NCBI GenBank assembly: GCA_003168265.1
Contig: PMSV01000023.1
Location: forward strand, 186,001 to 250,000
DNA length: 64,000 nt
Direction of reading: 5' to 3'
From: Chitinophagaceae bacterium
GTDB lineage: Bacteria > Bacteroidota > Bacteroidia > Chitinophagales > Chitinophagaceae
Shown here: positions 28,090 through 37,470 of the stretch, piece by piece
How positions within the stretch are numbered: the first letter of the stretch is position 1
Layout: every line of letters starts with the position of its first letter
Program-made: the position numbers and the translations under genes
Notes under the pieces: model-generated
Told to the model about the DNA's origin: nothing
The model's input: the letters and a program-made list of their open reading frames with translations, nothing else
Database searches by the model: none

Positions 28090-29244
28090 ATGAAAGCAAA
28101 ATCGATCAAAGGGGTTTCTCCTGATGAAATTCAATTGGCCTTGCAACAAAGCATGCCAGATAATTTCAAACCAACACTTGCTTTTTTATTTATGTCAATC
28201 AATAACGATATAGATGCAGTCTCAGGGCTTCTTGAACTGCAGAGTATCCGGATTTTTGGGGCAACAACCGGTGGTGAATTTATTGATGGTGAAATTGGTT
28301 CCGGGTCCATTGTAATTCTCTTACTCGATACGAGTCCTTCCCAATTTAAAATCTTGCTTCAGGATTATCGTGATCAGGACCCTCAAGCCCTGGCAAGGAA
28401 GATGGCCGTAGAAGCAAAGGAAATATTTAAGAACCCTTCTTTTATCGTTTCAAACAGCATACGGCCAACCGACGAATCGGCTTTTTTATTAAGAGATATT
28501 TTTATGAAGACGATTAAATCAGTCGCAGGCAAGGAGACGATAATCTGGGGAGGCGGGGCGGGAGATGATTTCGCATTCGATGAAACGATCGTGTGCACCA
28601 ATCATGAGACAATGAAAAGAGGGATACTGATGCTGGTACTGGATGGGGATAAAATTCAGGTCCGGGGCGAAGCGGCATCGGGTCAAAAGCCGGTTGGCAC
28701 TGAAAAAATAATCACAAAAGCTGTTGGTAACTGGATTTACGAAATTGACCATAAACCGGCCGCAGAAATGGTCCTTAAATACCTTGGGCTCAATCTTTCA
28801 CAAAAAGAGGCAGAAACCTTTAATCCAAACGAGCTCAATGTGGTATTTAGTGTTTCCCGGGATAAAGGAGAACCTGTGTTGCGTGGCGCTGGATTATTCA
28901 ATTGGAAAGACAATTCCATTTCCATGCTTGGTAGCATTAAAGAGGGAGATAAGATTCGCCTAACCCTTCCTCCGGATTTTGATGTCGTTGAAGAGGTGAG
29001 AATAAATGCTGAAAGAATAAAAAAGGAGGAAATGCCGGAAGCAGATGCGTTGCTGATGTTTTCCTGCATTGGCAGGCTATCGCAATTTGGCCCCTTGATG
29101 GGAGAAGAAATAGAAGGAGTAAGAAAAGTGTTCAATGCCCCTATGGCCGGCTTTTTCACATACGGCGAATTTGGGAGAGCCAGGAATGGGGGCAATGAAT
29201 TTCATAACAACACCTGCTGCTGGGTGGCACTCAAAGAGAAATGA
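28090..29244 (+). CDS. FIST domain sensory protein
   Basis: This is a soluble protein of 384 residues made of a FIST_N domain (about 25-220, with FGATTGGEFIDGEIG and WGGGAGDDFAFD) and a FIST_C domain (about 225-370, with ALLMFSCIGR and GFFTYGEFG). FIST proteins are sensory input modules thought to bind small ligands such as amino acids, and they commonly associate with histidine kinases, chemoreceptors or cyclic-di-GMP enzymes. Here the domain is encoded as a separate gene whose TGA overlaps the ATG of the kinase that follows (ATGA at 29241-29244). This predicts translational coupling and a FIST-kinase complex. The ligand is unknown. Confidence 0.92.
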   Translation: MKAKSIKGVSPDEIQLALQQSMPDNFKPTLAFLFMSINNDIDAVSGLLELQSIRIFGATTGGEFIDGEIGSGSIVILLLDTSPSQFKILLQDYRDQDPQALARKMAVEAKEIFKNPSFIVSNSIRPTDESAFLLRDIFMKTIKSVAGKETIIWGGGAGDDFAFDETIVCTNHETMKRGILMLVLDGDKIQVRGEAASGQKPVGTEKIITKAVGNWIYEIDHKPAAEMVLKYLGLNLSQKEAETFNPNELNVVFSVSRDKGEPVLRGAGLFNWKDNSISMLGSIKEGDKIRLTLPPDFDVVEEVRINAERIKKEEMPEADALLMFSCIGRLSQFGPLMGEEIEGVRKVFNAPMAGFFTYGEFGRARNGGNEFHNNTCCWVALKEK

Positions 29245-32200
29245 TGAACAAGGACCTTCAAGCCATATTGAATATTGTTCAGCATGCCTTGCACCTGAGT
29301 GAGGAGGAAAAAAATGAGATTATAAATGCCTTGAAATCCGCGAACAAGGAATTGGAGGTTACCTTTTTCAAATTGGAACGCACTGAAAAGGTTAAACATA
29401 CTACTGCCATCTTACTGGAAGAAACCATCGAAGAACTTGAAAGCAAAAGAAAATCAGTCGAGGCACAGAACAAGGAATTGGAAATAGAATCATCACTTGA
29501 AAGAGTGCGGACTGTCGCCATGAGCATGAATAAACCCGACGACATGCTGCTTGTATGCAAAACCATCTCGGAGCAATTGGGATTATTAAAAGTCAAAGAG
29601 ATCCGAAATGTACAAACGGCTATCTTCTACAAGGAGAGAGGTATATATATGAACTATGAATATTACGCGAAGCACAATAAAACTGTAATTACAGAAACAG
29701 AATACACAAATCACCAGATTCAAAAGGATTTCGCAGAGAAGATGCAGAAGGGGAATGGAGAATTCTATACTTCCCAACTTACAGAAGCCGAAGTAAAAGA
29801 CTGGCTTACTTACCAGAAAACAACGAACGTCTTTATTGACGAGTATTTGAATAATGCATCCTCCCTAAATTACTATTGGTATTCTCTCGGCTCCGTAGCG
29901 CTGGGCATCTCGACCTATAAGGCCCTGAATGAAGAGGAACAGAGTTTATTCAAACGCTTTCTGAGGGTATTTGAATTGTCCTATCGGCGATACCTGGATA
30001 TTGAAAAAGCTGAAGCGCAGGCCCGTGAAGCCAGGGTCGAAGCATCGCTCGAAAAAGTGAGGGCCATAGCGATGAGTATGAACAGGCCCGATGACCTGCT
30101 GAATGTTTGTGAAATATTGTTTAAGGAATTTGCTGCCTTCGGTTTTGCTGGCCTGAGAAATGCGATGGTCAACATTCATGATGACGATAATAGGACATTC
30201 GTGAATTATGATTATTCAGATGAGATCGGGAAAAGCACGAACCATTTGACATACGATATTCATCCCGTGATTAAAAAGCAGATCGCACAGATTCGAAGTT
30301 CCAATGACGCTTTTTCTGAAACGGTTTTTTCGGGCCGGGACCTGGAGGATTGGAAGAAATTCAGGAAAGAAATCGGAGAGAAGGACGATCCCAGGTTAAA
30401 CAAATCTACCGCCTTGTACTATTACTTTTATTCCATCGGTTCGGGCTCCATTGGTATATCAACATTCGGGGCCATTGATGAAGAAAAAACAAAACTCCTT
30501 AAACGCTTTAGGAATGTTTTCAATTTATCCTATCAGCGATACCTTGATCTGGCACTTGCCGAAACCCAGGCAAAAGAAGCAAGAATTGAAGCAGCTTTAG
30601 AAAGAGTGCGCAGCCGCTCGATGGGCATGCAAAAAAGTGAAGAGCTAAAGGAAGTGATCCAGGTAGTATTCGATCAATTCGCCCATCTGAATATCCATAT
30701 TGAACATACTGGTTTTATTATGGATTATAAGAGTAGGGAGGATATGAGCATCTGGTTGGCTGACAATCAAAAAGTCCCCTCTCAGATAACCATTCCCTAT
30801 TTTAATTCCCCGCATTGGAATAGTTTTAGAGAAGCAAAGGAAAAGGGGTTGGATTTCTTTGCCAACTACTTAAATTTTGAAGAAAAAAACAAATTTTATC
30901 GGGAGCTCTTCGAACATATACCCGGATTGCCACAGGACACAAAAGAGTTTTATTTGACCTGTCCCGGCCTGGCCATTTCAACGGTTTTGTTGGATAATGT
31001 CGGCCTCTGTATCGAGAACTTTTCGGCAACTCCCTATACTGAAGAAGAAAATAAGACCTTGATGCGCTTTGGAAAAGTATTCCAGCAAACCTATACCCGT
31101 TTCCTGGACCTGGAAAAAGCTGAGGCGCAGGCTCTTGAAGTTCAAAAACGGGCTTCAGTAGATAGAGTTCGCGCAGAAATAGCCTCCATGCGTACGAAGA
31201 CAGATCTGGAAAGAATAACCCCCTTAATCTGGAATGAACTCAACACCCTCGGCGTTCCCTTTATCCGTTGCGGCGTATTTATTATGGATGAAGACCAGCA
31301 AATAGTGCACACTTTCTTATCCACCCCCGATGGAAAAGCTATTGCATCTCTGCATGTGCCTTTCGGATTTGATCTATCCATCATTACAAATGGCATTAAG
31401 CATTGGGGAAACAAGAAGAGATACAAAGAACATTGGGATGCAAATCAATTTGTTAAATCCTGGACCGTCCTCTCCTCATTGGGTGAAACAGCAGTTGATA
31501 ATTATTCCGGTGAGCAAATTCCTGAAAGCCTTTATCTGCATATGCTCCCTTTTTTACAGGGGATGCTGTATGTAGGCAATGATGCCCTATTGACTGAAGA
31601 AGACCTGCAATTGGTCCAAAACCTGGCCGATGCCTTTTCAACCGCCTATGCCAGGTATGACGATTTTATCAAACTCGAAGCCGCCAAGTTGACGGTAGAA
31701 AAAACATTGGTCGACCTGAAACAGGCACAGCAGCAATTAGTGCAATCCGAAAAAATGGCCTCCCTTGGGGAACTCACCGCAGGCATTGCCCATGAGATTC
31801 AAAACCCCTTGAATTTCGTCAATAATTTTTCCGAATTGAACAGAGAATTATTAAGTGAACTGGCTGAAGAGGCGGAGAAAGGAAATACAGAAGAAGTAAA
31901 GGTTTTAGCAAACGATATTCGGGAAAATGAAGAAAAAATAAATCAACATGGCAAGCGTGCCGATGCCATCGTTAAAGGCATGCTCCAGCATTCAAGGTCA
32001 AGAACGGGAGCAAAGGAGCTCACAGATGTCAATGAATTGGTGGATGAATATTTACGTCTGGCCTATCATGGCCTGCGCGCAAAGGACAATTCCTTCTCTG
32101 CAACAATAAAAACCGATTTCGACGAAAGCTTTGGTAAAATAAATATCATTCCACAGGATATTGGGCGGGTGCTCTTGAACTTATTCAATAATGCATTTTA

Positions 32201-32495
32201 TGCGGTGACCGCAAAGAAAAAGTCCACTGGATCAGCCTACGAGCCAATCATTTCCGTCAGCACCAGAAAGGCAGAAAACAGGACAATCATCGCTATCAAA
32301 GACAATGGCACCGGCATCCCGCAGAAAATGGTCGATAAAATCTTTCAACCCTTCTTCACCACCAAGCCCACAGGACAGGGCACCGGTTTGGGGCTAAGCC
32401 TAAGCTATGATATTATAAAAGCGCATGGCGGGGAGATAGAAGTAAATACAAAAGAGGAGGAGTACACTGAATTTGTCATTCAACTGCAATCTTAA
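29241..32495 (+). CDS. Cytoplasmic histidine kinase with four tandem sensory modules
   Basis: This is a 1084-residue kinase with no signal peptide or membrane helix, so probably cytoplasmic. A coiled coil (residues 1-85) leads into four tandem modules of about 183-187 residues beginning near residues 87, 271, 454 and 641. Each opens with a helical signature of the form LERVRxxxMxM and closes with a helix ending YxRYLDLEKAEAQA. The transmitter follows: His about 851 in AHEIQNP, N box NLFNNAFYAV, G1 box DNGTGIP, F box FQPFFTTKPTG and G2 box GTGLGLSLS. There is no receiver domain. Its ATG overlaps the FIST stop, so FIST is probably its input partner. The 3' end overlaps the convergent gene by 20 bp. 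Confidence 0.9.
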   Translation: MMNKDLQAILNIVQHALHLSEEEKNEIINALKSANKELEVTFFKLERTEKVKHTTAILLEETIEELESKRKSVEAQNKELEIESSLERVRTVAMSMNKPDDMLLVCKTISEQLGLLKVKEIRNVQTAIFYKERGIYMNYEYYAKHNKTVITETEYTNHQIQKDFAEKMQKGNGEFYTSQLTEAEVKDWLTYQKTTNVFIDEYLNNASSLNYYWYSLGSVALGISTYKALNEEEQSLFKRFLRVFELSYRRYLDIEKAEAQAREARVEASLEKVRAIAMSMNRPDDLLNVCEILFKEFAAFGFAGLRNAMVNIHDDDNRTFVNYDYSDEIGKSTNHLTYDIHPVIKKQIAQIRSSNDAFSETVFSGRDLEDWKKFRKEIGEKDDPRLNKSTALYYYFYSIGSGSIGISTFGAIDEEKTKLLKRFRNVFNLSYQRYLDLALAETQAKEARIEAALERVRSRSMGMQKSEELKEVIQVVFDQFAHLNIHIEHTGFIMDYKSREDMSIWLADNQKVPSQITIPYFNSPHWNSFREAKEKGLDFFANYLNFEEKNKFYRELFEHIPGLPQDTKEFYLTCPGLAISTVLLDNVGLCIENFSATPYTEEENKTLMRFGKVFQQTYTRFLDLEKAEAQALEVQKRASVDRVRAEIASMRTKTDLERITPLIWNELNTLGVPFIRCGVFIMDEDQQIVHTFLSTPDGKAIASLHVPFGFDLSIITNGIKHWGNKKRYKEHWDANQFVKSWTVLSSLGETAVDNYSGEQIPESLYLHMLPFLQGMLYVGNDALLTEEDLQLVQNLADAFSTAYARYDDFIKLEAAKLTVEKTLVDLKQAQQQLVQSEKMASLGELTAGIAHEIQNPLNFVNNFSELNRELLSELAEEAEKGNTEEVKVLANDIRENEEKINQHGKRADAIVKGMLQHSRSRTGAKELTDVNELVDEYLRLAYHGLRAKDNSFSATIKTDFDESFGKINIIPQDIGRVLLNLFNNAFYAVTAKKKSTGSAYEPIISVSTRKAENRTIIAIKDNGTGIPQKMVDKIFQPFFTTKPTGQGTGLGLSLSYDIIKAHGGEIEVNTKEEEYTEFVIQLQS

Positions 32496-33096
32496 GATCT
32501 TTCCAGTCTCCAGCCGAGTGATTTCCCACCCAATAACCAATCATATGCCCTTTGATTGGCATGAAGGGTTCAATTATGAGTACAGGTTTATCAATATCAT
32601 TTACATATACACTTATCTTTTTGATTTCCACAATTATTCGCACATGAAACCAGTCATTAGGATCAGGTGGGGGAAGAACCGGCTGTTCATATTTATTGGG
32701 ATATGACTCTCTAAGAATGGGCCAGTCAAATTTAGGAACTGCGATATATTGTACTGCATGGGATCTTCTGACGGAATCAGGCGACCTGAAATTGAAAGGC
32801 CTGAAATAAACAGCCTCATAAGTCGTATCATTCAAGCCATGAAAGGCAATGCCAACAAAGCTCTGCTGAAGGACATCCTTCCCCTTAATATCAAATTCAA
32901 TTCTGCCATAGTTAAATTCCTGTCCGTTGATCCAGGCAATTCCCGGACCCTCGGCTTCATCCAAATGCAAACTGCCAGGAATCGCCCCGCGGCTGATGAC
33001 CCGGTGAAATACTCTATAATCAGCCATATTTTGACTCGAGCAGTTTAGCACTTTAAATTGGATAGAGATCAAAATGACAATACAGTTCTTCAACAT
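32476..33096 (-). CDS. Secreted concanavalin-like (LamG/DUF1080-type) protein
   Basis: This 206-residue protein has a short hydrophobic N-terminus and then a single beta-sandwich domain like those of laminin-G/DUF1080 proteins. Features are GIAWINGQEFNYGRIEFDIKG, GIAFHGLNDTTYEAVYFRPF, DWFHVRIIVEIKKISVYVND and the final GYWVGNHSAGDWKDLKI. Such domains bind or cleave glycans; no catalytic residues can be named. The downstream half is nearly superimposable on the neighbour encoded at 33114-33755, so the two arose by duplication. Its last 20 bp overlap, tail to tail, with the kinase gene. I take the start at 33096 because it gives the signal-like sequence MLKNCIVILISIQ, though its cleavage site is unclear. 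Confidence 0.8.
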   Translation of the reverse strand: MLKNCIVILISIQFKVLNCSSQNMADYRVFHRVISRGAIPGSLHLDEAEGPGIAWINGQEFNYGRIEFDIKGKDVLQQSFVGIAFHGLNDTTYEAVYFRPFNFRSPDSVRRSHAVQYIAVPKFDWPILRESYPNKYEQPVLPPPDPNDWFHVRIIVEIKKISVYVNDIDKPVLIIEPFMPIKGHMIGYWVGNHSAGDWKDLKIAVE

Positions 33097-33113
33097 AAAC
33101 TAAGATTAATATT

Positions 33114-33755
33114 CTATCGTGTTATTTTTAAATTAGCAAAATCACCGCTCAGGCCATCATCCCACAAACCAAATTTCCCTCCCTTCCAATCATTCAATAA
33201 ACGAACATGAAGGGAAGGAAGCTCATCACGATTGACATATACCGTTATCCACTGTTCCTTAATAACGATTTTTGCATGAAACCAATCATCTGGATCAGGA
33301 ACAGGGAAAACTGAATTCTCATAGGCGCCGGGCTTATCCTTACGCAGTTTGTCATAGGGATAATCCGGCAAGCTCATGTACTGAACGGACCACTTTCTTC
33401 TAAGACTATCGGGATGTCGGAAATTAAAAGGCCGGAAATATAACACATCATAGTTCAGGGAATCAATCCCATGAAATGCAATTCCAAGAAAGCCTTGAAG
33501 AAATACATTTTTCCCCCTCAGGTCAATATCAATGACTCCCTCATCAAAACTGAAGTTTTTAAACCACAGGACCCCCTTTGTGTTGATGGCTCCAGGCAGA
33601 GAATTTTCCAGGATTTCTGCTTGCTGCAGAGCAGTTGTTTCTAATTGATTTGTTTTATATAACTCGGATAAGTTATAGCTTATCTCTTTTTGGGCATTGG
33701 CCGGGTTAATCATAATACAAACCCAAAAGCAGCCGATAAAAAATTTAGGAGGCAT
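33114..33755 (-). CDS. Secreted concanavalin-like (LamG/DUF1080-type) protein, paralogue
   Basis: This protein of about 213 residues shares its fold and motifs with the next gene downstream (GIAFHGIDSLNYDVLYFRPF, DDWFHAKIVIKEQWITVYVN, FGLWDDGLSGDFANLKI). The open frame extends to 33941, but that would overlap the divergent VOC gene start at 33913. The ATG at 33755 begins MPPKFFIGCFWVC with an Ala-Gln cleavage site (PANAQ), a good signal peptide, and has AAAAGG just upstream. I therefore chose 33755. With the downstream gene only 18 bp away, the two are co-transcribed. A role in binding surface or environmental glycans is inferred from the fold alone. Confidence 0.82.
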   Translation of the reverse strand: MPPKFFIGCFWVCIMINPANAQKEISYNLSELYKTNQLETTALQQAEILENSLPGAINTKGVLWFKNFSFDEGVIDIDLRGKNVFLQGFLGIAFHGIDSLNYDVLYFRPFNFRHPDSLRRKWSVQYMSLPDYPYDKLRKDKPGAYENSVFPVPDPDDWFHAKIVIKEQWITVYVNRDELPSLHVRLLNDWKGGKFGLWDDGLSGDFANLKITR

Positions 33756-33912
33756 CCTTTTCGTTTTAATCCATGTGCCGAAATCCCTGAAATAAAGGTA
33801 AAAAAAAATCAATCGACCTTTTGGACCTGAATTTCTATATATTTTTGTGAGGCGTTTCTTTTGCAAAAAGAATACTAATAGGCTCCCATAAAAAATTGAA
33901 ATGCAATAGGCC

Positions 33913-34284
33913 ATGAAAACTGATAAATTCATTAGAAACAACCCTCATCTCCCGGTGAAAAACCTTCAGTCAACCATCGACTACTACCGGAATAAATTGG
34001 GATTCACAGACGAATGGACCTTTGGTGATAAAGATGGAGGCGTCCAAAGAGATGACCTCCGACTTCTTTTTGGCGAGGACGAAGGCTTCACTGAGGAAAT
34101 CAACAACATGGACCATCGCCTCTCCCTAATGTGGTTTGTCGAAAACATAGAGGAAGTCTATGCAGAATTCAAGGAACGAGATATTCAAATAGCTGATGAA
34201 TTGCGGCTGCATGCCTATGGGCTCAGGGAATTTGCATTCATCGATATCAATGGATACTATATTCGGATCGCCGAAGGAGCCTGA
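33913..34284 (+). CDS. VOC family protein (glyoxalase/bleomycin-resistance fold)
   Basis: This is a 123-residue single-domain protein of the vicinal-oxygen-chelate superfamily. The opening NPHLPVKNLQSTIDYYRNKLGFTD is the classical first beta-alpha-beta unit; the second half has WFVENIEEVYAEFKERDI and ends in FAFIDINGYYIRIAE. The final Glu and an early His (NPHLPV) are at positions that bind metal in many members, but the metal set is not complete enough to assign a reaction. It may be a lyase, dioxygenase-like enzyme or antibiotic-binding protein. It ends 12 bp before the converging permease gene. Confidence 0.85.
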   Translation: MKTDKFIRNNPHLPVKNLQSTIDYYRNKLGFTDEWTFGDKDGGVQRDDLRLLFGEDEGFTEEINNMDHRLSLMWFVENIEEVYAEFKERDIQIADELRLHAYGLREFAFIDINGYYIRIAEGA

Positions 34285-34295
34285 TTCAAAGCATC

Positions 34296-36704
34296 TCAAA
34301 CCGACCTCAGGCTCTTTACCGGGTTTGCCAACGCTGCCCTTATTGTCTGATAGCCAATTGTTGCTAGCGCGATAGCCACTGCTGCTGCTCCAGCAAGCAG
34401 AAACACCCGCCAATCGATCACTATGCGGTAGGCAAAACCTTCCAACCATCGTTTCATTGCTACCCATGCGATGGGAAAGGCTATCAGTGAAGCTAGTGCA
34501 ACCAGCAATACAAAATCCTTTGAGATCAATAATACAATTTGAATCACTTCTGCGCCAAGAACCTTTCTTATCCCGATTTCTTTTGAGCGTTGTACAGTAA
34601 TATAGCCCGCCAGTGCGAAAAGCCCAAGGCAAGCCAAAAATATAGCAAGCACGGAAAAACTGTTGAATATTTTTGCTGTTTGTTCTTCATTATGATAGAT
34701 CATATCATAATTGTCATCCAGAAAATGGTACTGGAATGGCCGATGGGTCACATAGCTTCGCCAGGTATCATGAAGTGCATCTATTGTAGCTGGAAGGTTT
34801 TGACCTGAGATTTTCACATAGGATTGGTAGATATGAGAGTAGCCGGAATCGAGAAAAATAACCAGTGGCCGGATCGGTTCATGTAAGGGTCTAAAATTAA
34901 AATCTTTCAGAACTGCTTTTACGACCCCTTTGTTGAAGTTCAGGTATAGCGTTTTTCCGATGATCTTTTCTGGTGTCAGTCCAAGTGCCCTAACTGCGGA
35001 TTCATTCAACATGTAAGAACTATGCCTGTCCCGGCCATAATTTGTAGAATCAAATTGTTGCCAGTCGGAAAGGCTAAAATCAGTTCCGGCAATAATTTTC
35101 ACTCTGGTTGTACGTACAAAATCAATATCCGTAGGTGAAACAGTTACAAGCATTGGGGTAGCCGCTGTATCCGAACTTGTCCTCAAGGCATCTGGCCAAC
35201 CAATATTGGTTATTTCCTGGTAACCGCTGCTGACAGAGTTAACTCCTGGAACCCTTTCTAGTGCATCCTTTATTTGCTGATAATTTGCTCTCATTATTGC
35301 ATCAACTGGCAGCACTACTAAGTGGTCCTTGTCGTAACCGAGATTCTTATTCTGGATATAAGAGAGTTGCTGTAAGATCAGGGTTGTAGAAATAATGAGG
35401 AAGACGGAAACACTGAATTGAAAAATAATAAGGGATTTTCTAAGTCCTCCGCCTTTTGCTGAATAGGATAAGGATGCTCCGGAACTCAGTACTTTGATTA
35501 ATTTTATATTGCTTAGTATAAAAGAAGGATAAGCTCCGGTAGCGACACTGATCAATGCAAAAAGCAGAATCATAAAACCAATGGCAACCGGATCTAATAA
35601 TAGTTTGGGATCCAAAGGCCGTTCTACTAAGGAATTAAATAAGGGCAAGACAAGAATTGCAACCAGCACTCCAAGTAAAAAAGAAATAAGATTTAATAAC
35701 AGGGACTCACCGATAAATTGTAAGAAAAGCTGCCACCTGCCTGAACCTAGGACCTTCCTGACAGCAATCTCGGTATTCCTGGTGACGGATTGTGCAGTAG
35801 CCAGATTGGTATAATTTACACATGCGATGCAAAGGATTAACAAGGCGATGGCGATCAGGATATAGATATAGTTAATATTTCCATTGGGTTCGAGTCCACT
35901 AAGTGCAGAATACAAATGGACCCTTGTTAATGGTTCCAGGCGGAAAATCAGATAATCATTTTCTGGCATGCCAATATCCTTTTGAGCCTTCATATAGGGG
36001 GCTATATTGGCCTCGAGGCCTTTTCTGTCCTGCGCATTGTGGAGTAAAAAATAGGTAGTAAAAATTTCAACATTCCAGGAAGGGTTATTTGCATTCGGCA
36101 AACTCGAATAGGATGCTATGAAATTGAATTTGATCTGAGAGTTAATAGGAGCATCCTGGGCGACTCCGGATACTAAATAGGGTTTTGCTCCCTCGATCAG
36201 TAAAAGCTTTCCAAGAGCCCTGGAACCGCCAAAGTATTTTTTTTCCATGGATTGACTGATCACAATTTTACCTGGAGCATTGAGCGCGTTTTGAGCATCG
36301 CCTTCAATCAATGGAAAAGAAAAGATTTTGAAAAAAGTGGAATCAGCAAAAAAAAACCTTGGTTCTACAAATATCTTTTCCCCATAACGAACCACATAGG
36401 GATCCCTGCTACGAATCCTAACATAGGATTCTATTTGAGGGAAAACAGATGCCAATCTTGGCCCTGGCATAGAGGCCGTGGTCCCCAGTTCGTTCTTTAT
36501 TCCGTTAACCGTATATTCAGTGGTGACACGTACAATTCGATCTGCATTTTTATGAAACCTGTCGTAGCTCAGTTCGTTTGAGATATAGATCCCAATCAAA
36601 ATGCAGGATGCGATCCCGATCGTCAGACCCCCGATATTGACCAGGCTGTAAAGCTTGTTTTTAGCCAGATTACGCCATGCTATTCTTAAATACAATTTCA
36701 GCAT
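34296..36704 (-). CDS. MacB/FtsX-family ABC transporter permease
   Basis: This is an 802-residue permease of the type that carries two copies of the MacB/FtsX unit. The N-terminus MLKLYLRIAWRNLAKNKLYS is the standard start, followed by a first helix, a MacB periplasmic domain, then FtsX helices with NTEIAVRKVLGSG. The second half repeats this, with RSKEIGIRKVLGAE and the end AALANPVKSLR. An open frame reaches 36767, but the ATG at 36767 lies inside a good minus-7 promoter box (36765-36772), so the start at 36704 is preferred. No ATPase gene is adjacent. In Bacteroidota such permeases pair with a remote MacB-like ATPase and move lipoproteins, peptides or antibiotics. Confidence 0.9.
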   Translation of the reverse strand: MLKLYLRIAWRNLAKNKLYSLVNIGGLTIGIASCILIGIYISNELSYDRFHKNADRIVRVTTEYTVNGIKNELGTTASMPGPRLASVFPQIESYVRIRSRDPYVVRYGEKIFVEPRFFFADSTFFKIFSFPLIEGDAQNALNAPGKIVISQSMEKKYFGGSRALGKLLLIEGAKPYLVSGVAQDAPINSQIKFNFIASYSSLPNANNPSWNVEIFTTYFLLHNAQDRKGLEANIAPYMKAQKDIGMPENDYLIFRLEPLTRVHLYSALSGLEPNGNINYIYILIAIALLILCIACVNYTNLATAQSVTRNTEIAVRKVLGSGRWQLFLQFIGESLLLNLISFLLGVLVAILVLPLFNSLVERPLDPKLLLDPVAIGFMILLFALISVATGAYPSFILSNIKLIKVLSSGASLSYSAKGGGLRKSLIIFQFSVSVFLIISTTLILQQLSYIQNKNLGYDKDHLVVLPVDAIMRANYQQIKDALERVPGVNSVSSGYQEITNIGWPDALRTSSDTAATPMLVTVSPTDIDFVRTTRVKIIAGTDFSLSDWQQFDSTNYGRDRHSSYMLNESAVRALGLTPEKIIGKTLYLNFNKGVVKAVLKDFNFRPLHEPIRPLVIFLDSGYSHIYQSYVKISGQNLPATIDALHDTWRSYVTHRPFQYHFLDDNYDMIYHNEEQTAKIFNSFSVLAIFLACLGLFALAGYITVQRSKEIGIRKVLGAEVIQIVLLISKDFVLLVALASLIAFPIAWVAMKRWLEGFAYRIVIDWRVFLLAGAAAVAIALATIGYQTIRAALANPVKSLRSV

Positions 36705-36764
36705 ATACGGTCTTAATTTAGTGGACTGCGGACATGGATTTATTAAGCCACTAAAAAAATGCCA

Positions 36765-36772
36765 CAAAGTTA
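36765..36772 (-). promoter_or_regulatory. Minus-7 promoter box for the MacB/FtsX permease gene
   Basis: On the minus strand the sequence TAACTTTG is an exact TAnnTTTG box. It lies 60 bp upstream of the ATG at 36704 and would start the message near 36758. The minus-33 element is less clear; TTAG about 17 bp farther upstream is only a partial match. Confidence 0.5.
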
Positions 36773-37152
36773 AATACCTGAGATTAAACTAATTGTGTAA
36801 TACTTACTGAAGTCAGGACTGCCCGCTTTTAGCACGGCTCCTATTCAAAAATGAACATAAATACATGATGAAAATAACTTATATTTGATCTTGCCTGCAG
36901 CGTTTTATTAAGCAAAGGGAACTGGAGCTTTTAACGCAAAGCGTAATTGACAGGACCTTAGTTAGACTTCCACTAATTGAACTGACTGAAAGAAAAGCGA
37001 GTTGAAAGTTAGCCTCCAGGATTGCCTTAGTGAAATGCTTTCAAAAACGAACAACCTTTAATTAAAAATGAAATGATCGGAAATTCAACTAATTTGTCTC
37101 AACAAGAGCGTCAGGGCTATCCGGGATTTCTCTATTCCTTCACCAAAGTAAA
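36773..37152. other. Intergenic stretch with a possible small reading frame
   Basis: About 380 bp separate the divergent permease and EF-Tu-like genes. The only item seen is an ATG at 37073 opening 27 codons (MIGNSTNLSQQERQG and so on), whose TGA at 37154-37156 overlaps the ATG of the following gene. It may be a translationally coupled leader or chance. No terminator, RNA gene or repeat was recognised. Confidence 0.3.
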
Positions 37153-37470
37153 ATGATGCTATCTGAACTAACATATACCCTAAAAGCACGAATCACCCTT
37201 CATGAAACCAAATCAGGAGGAAGAAAAAACCCTGTTTACTCCGGATACCGGCCTTCCTTTGCTTTTACCGGAGTCATCCATTATGCCGGTGAAATCCGAC
37301 TCATTGGAACCCATGAATTGAAACCTGGCCAATCCTCATTCGCCACGATCAGGCTCCTTCCCGCAAGAACTTTCACAAGTGGGCTCAAAAACAATGACAC
37401 CTTCACTATCAATGAAGGCGACCGAGCTATAGGTACAGGGGTGATAGAAAATGTAAAGGTTGAAAGCTGA
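37153..37470 (+). CDS. Free-standing EF-Tu domain III-like protein
   Basis: This 105-residue protein resembles domain III of elongation factor Tu without the GTPase domain or domain II. The match runs from an early strand (KARITLHE) through GGRKNPVYSGYRPSF, equivalent to the EF-Tu GGRHTPFFNGYRPQFYF block. It continues through the ELKPGQSSFATIRL segment (compare MPGDNVKMTVEL) to the final NEGDRAIGTGVI (compare REGGRTVGAGVV). The loop in the middle is diverged. In EF-Tu this domain contacts the T stem of tRNA and EF-Ts, and it is the site bound by several antibiotics. What an isolated copy does is not known. The ATG at 37156 is an equally good start. Confidence 0.75.
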   Translation: MMLSELTYTLKARITLHETKSGGRKNPVYSGYRPSFAFTGVIHYAGEIRLIGTHELKPGQSSFATIRLLPARTFTSGLKNNDTFTINEGDRAIGTGVIENVKVES

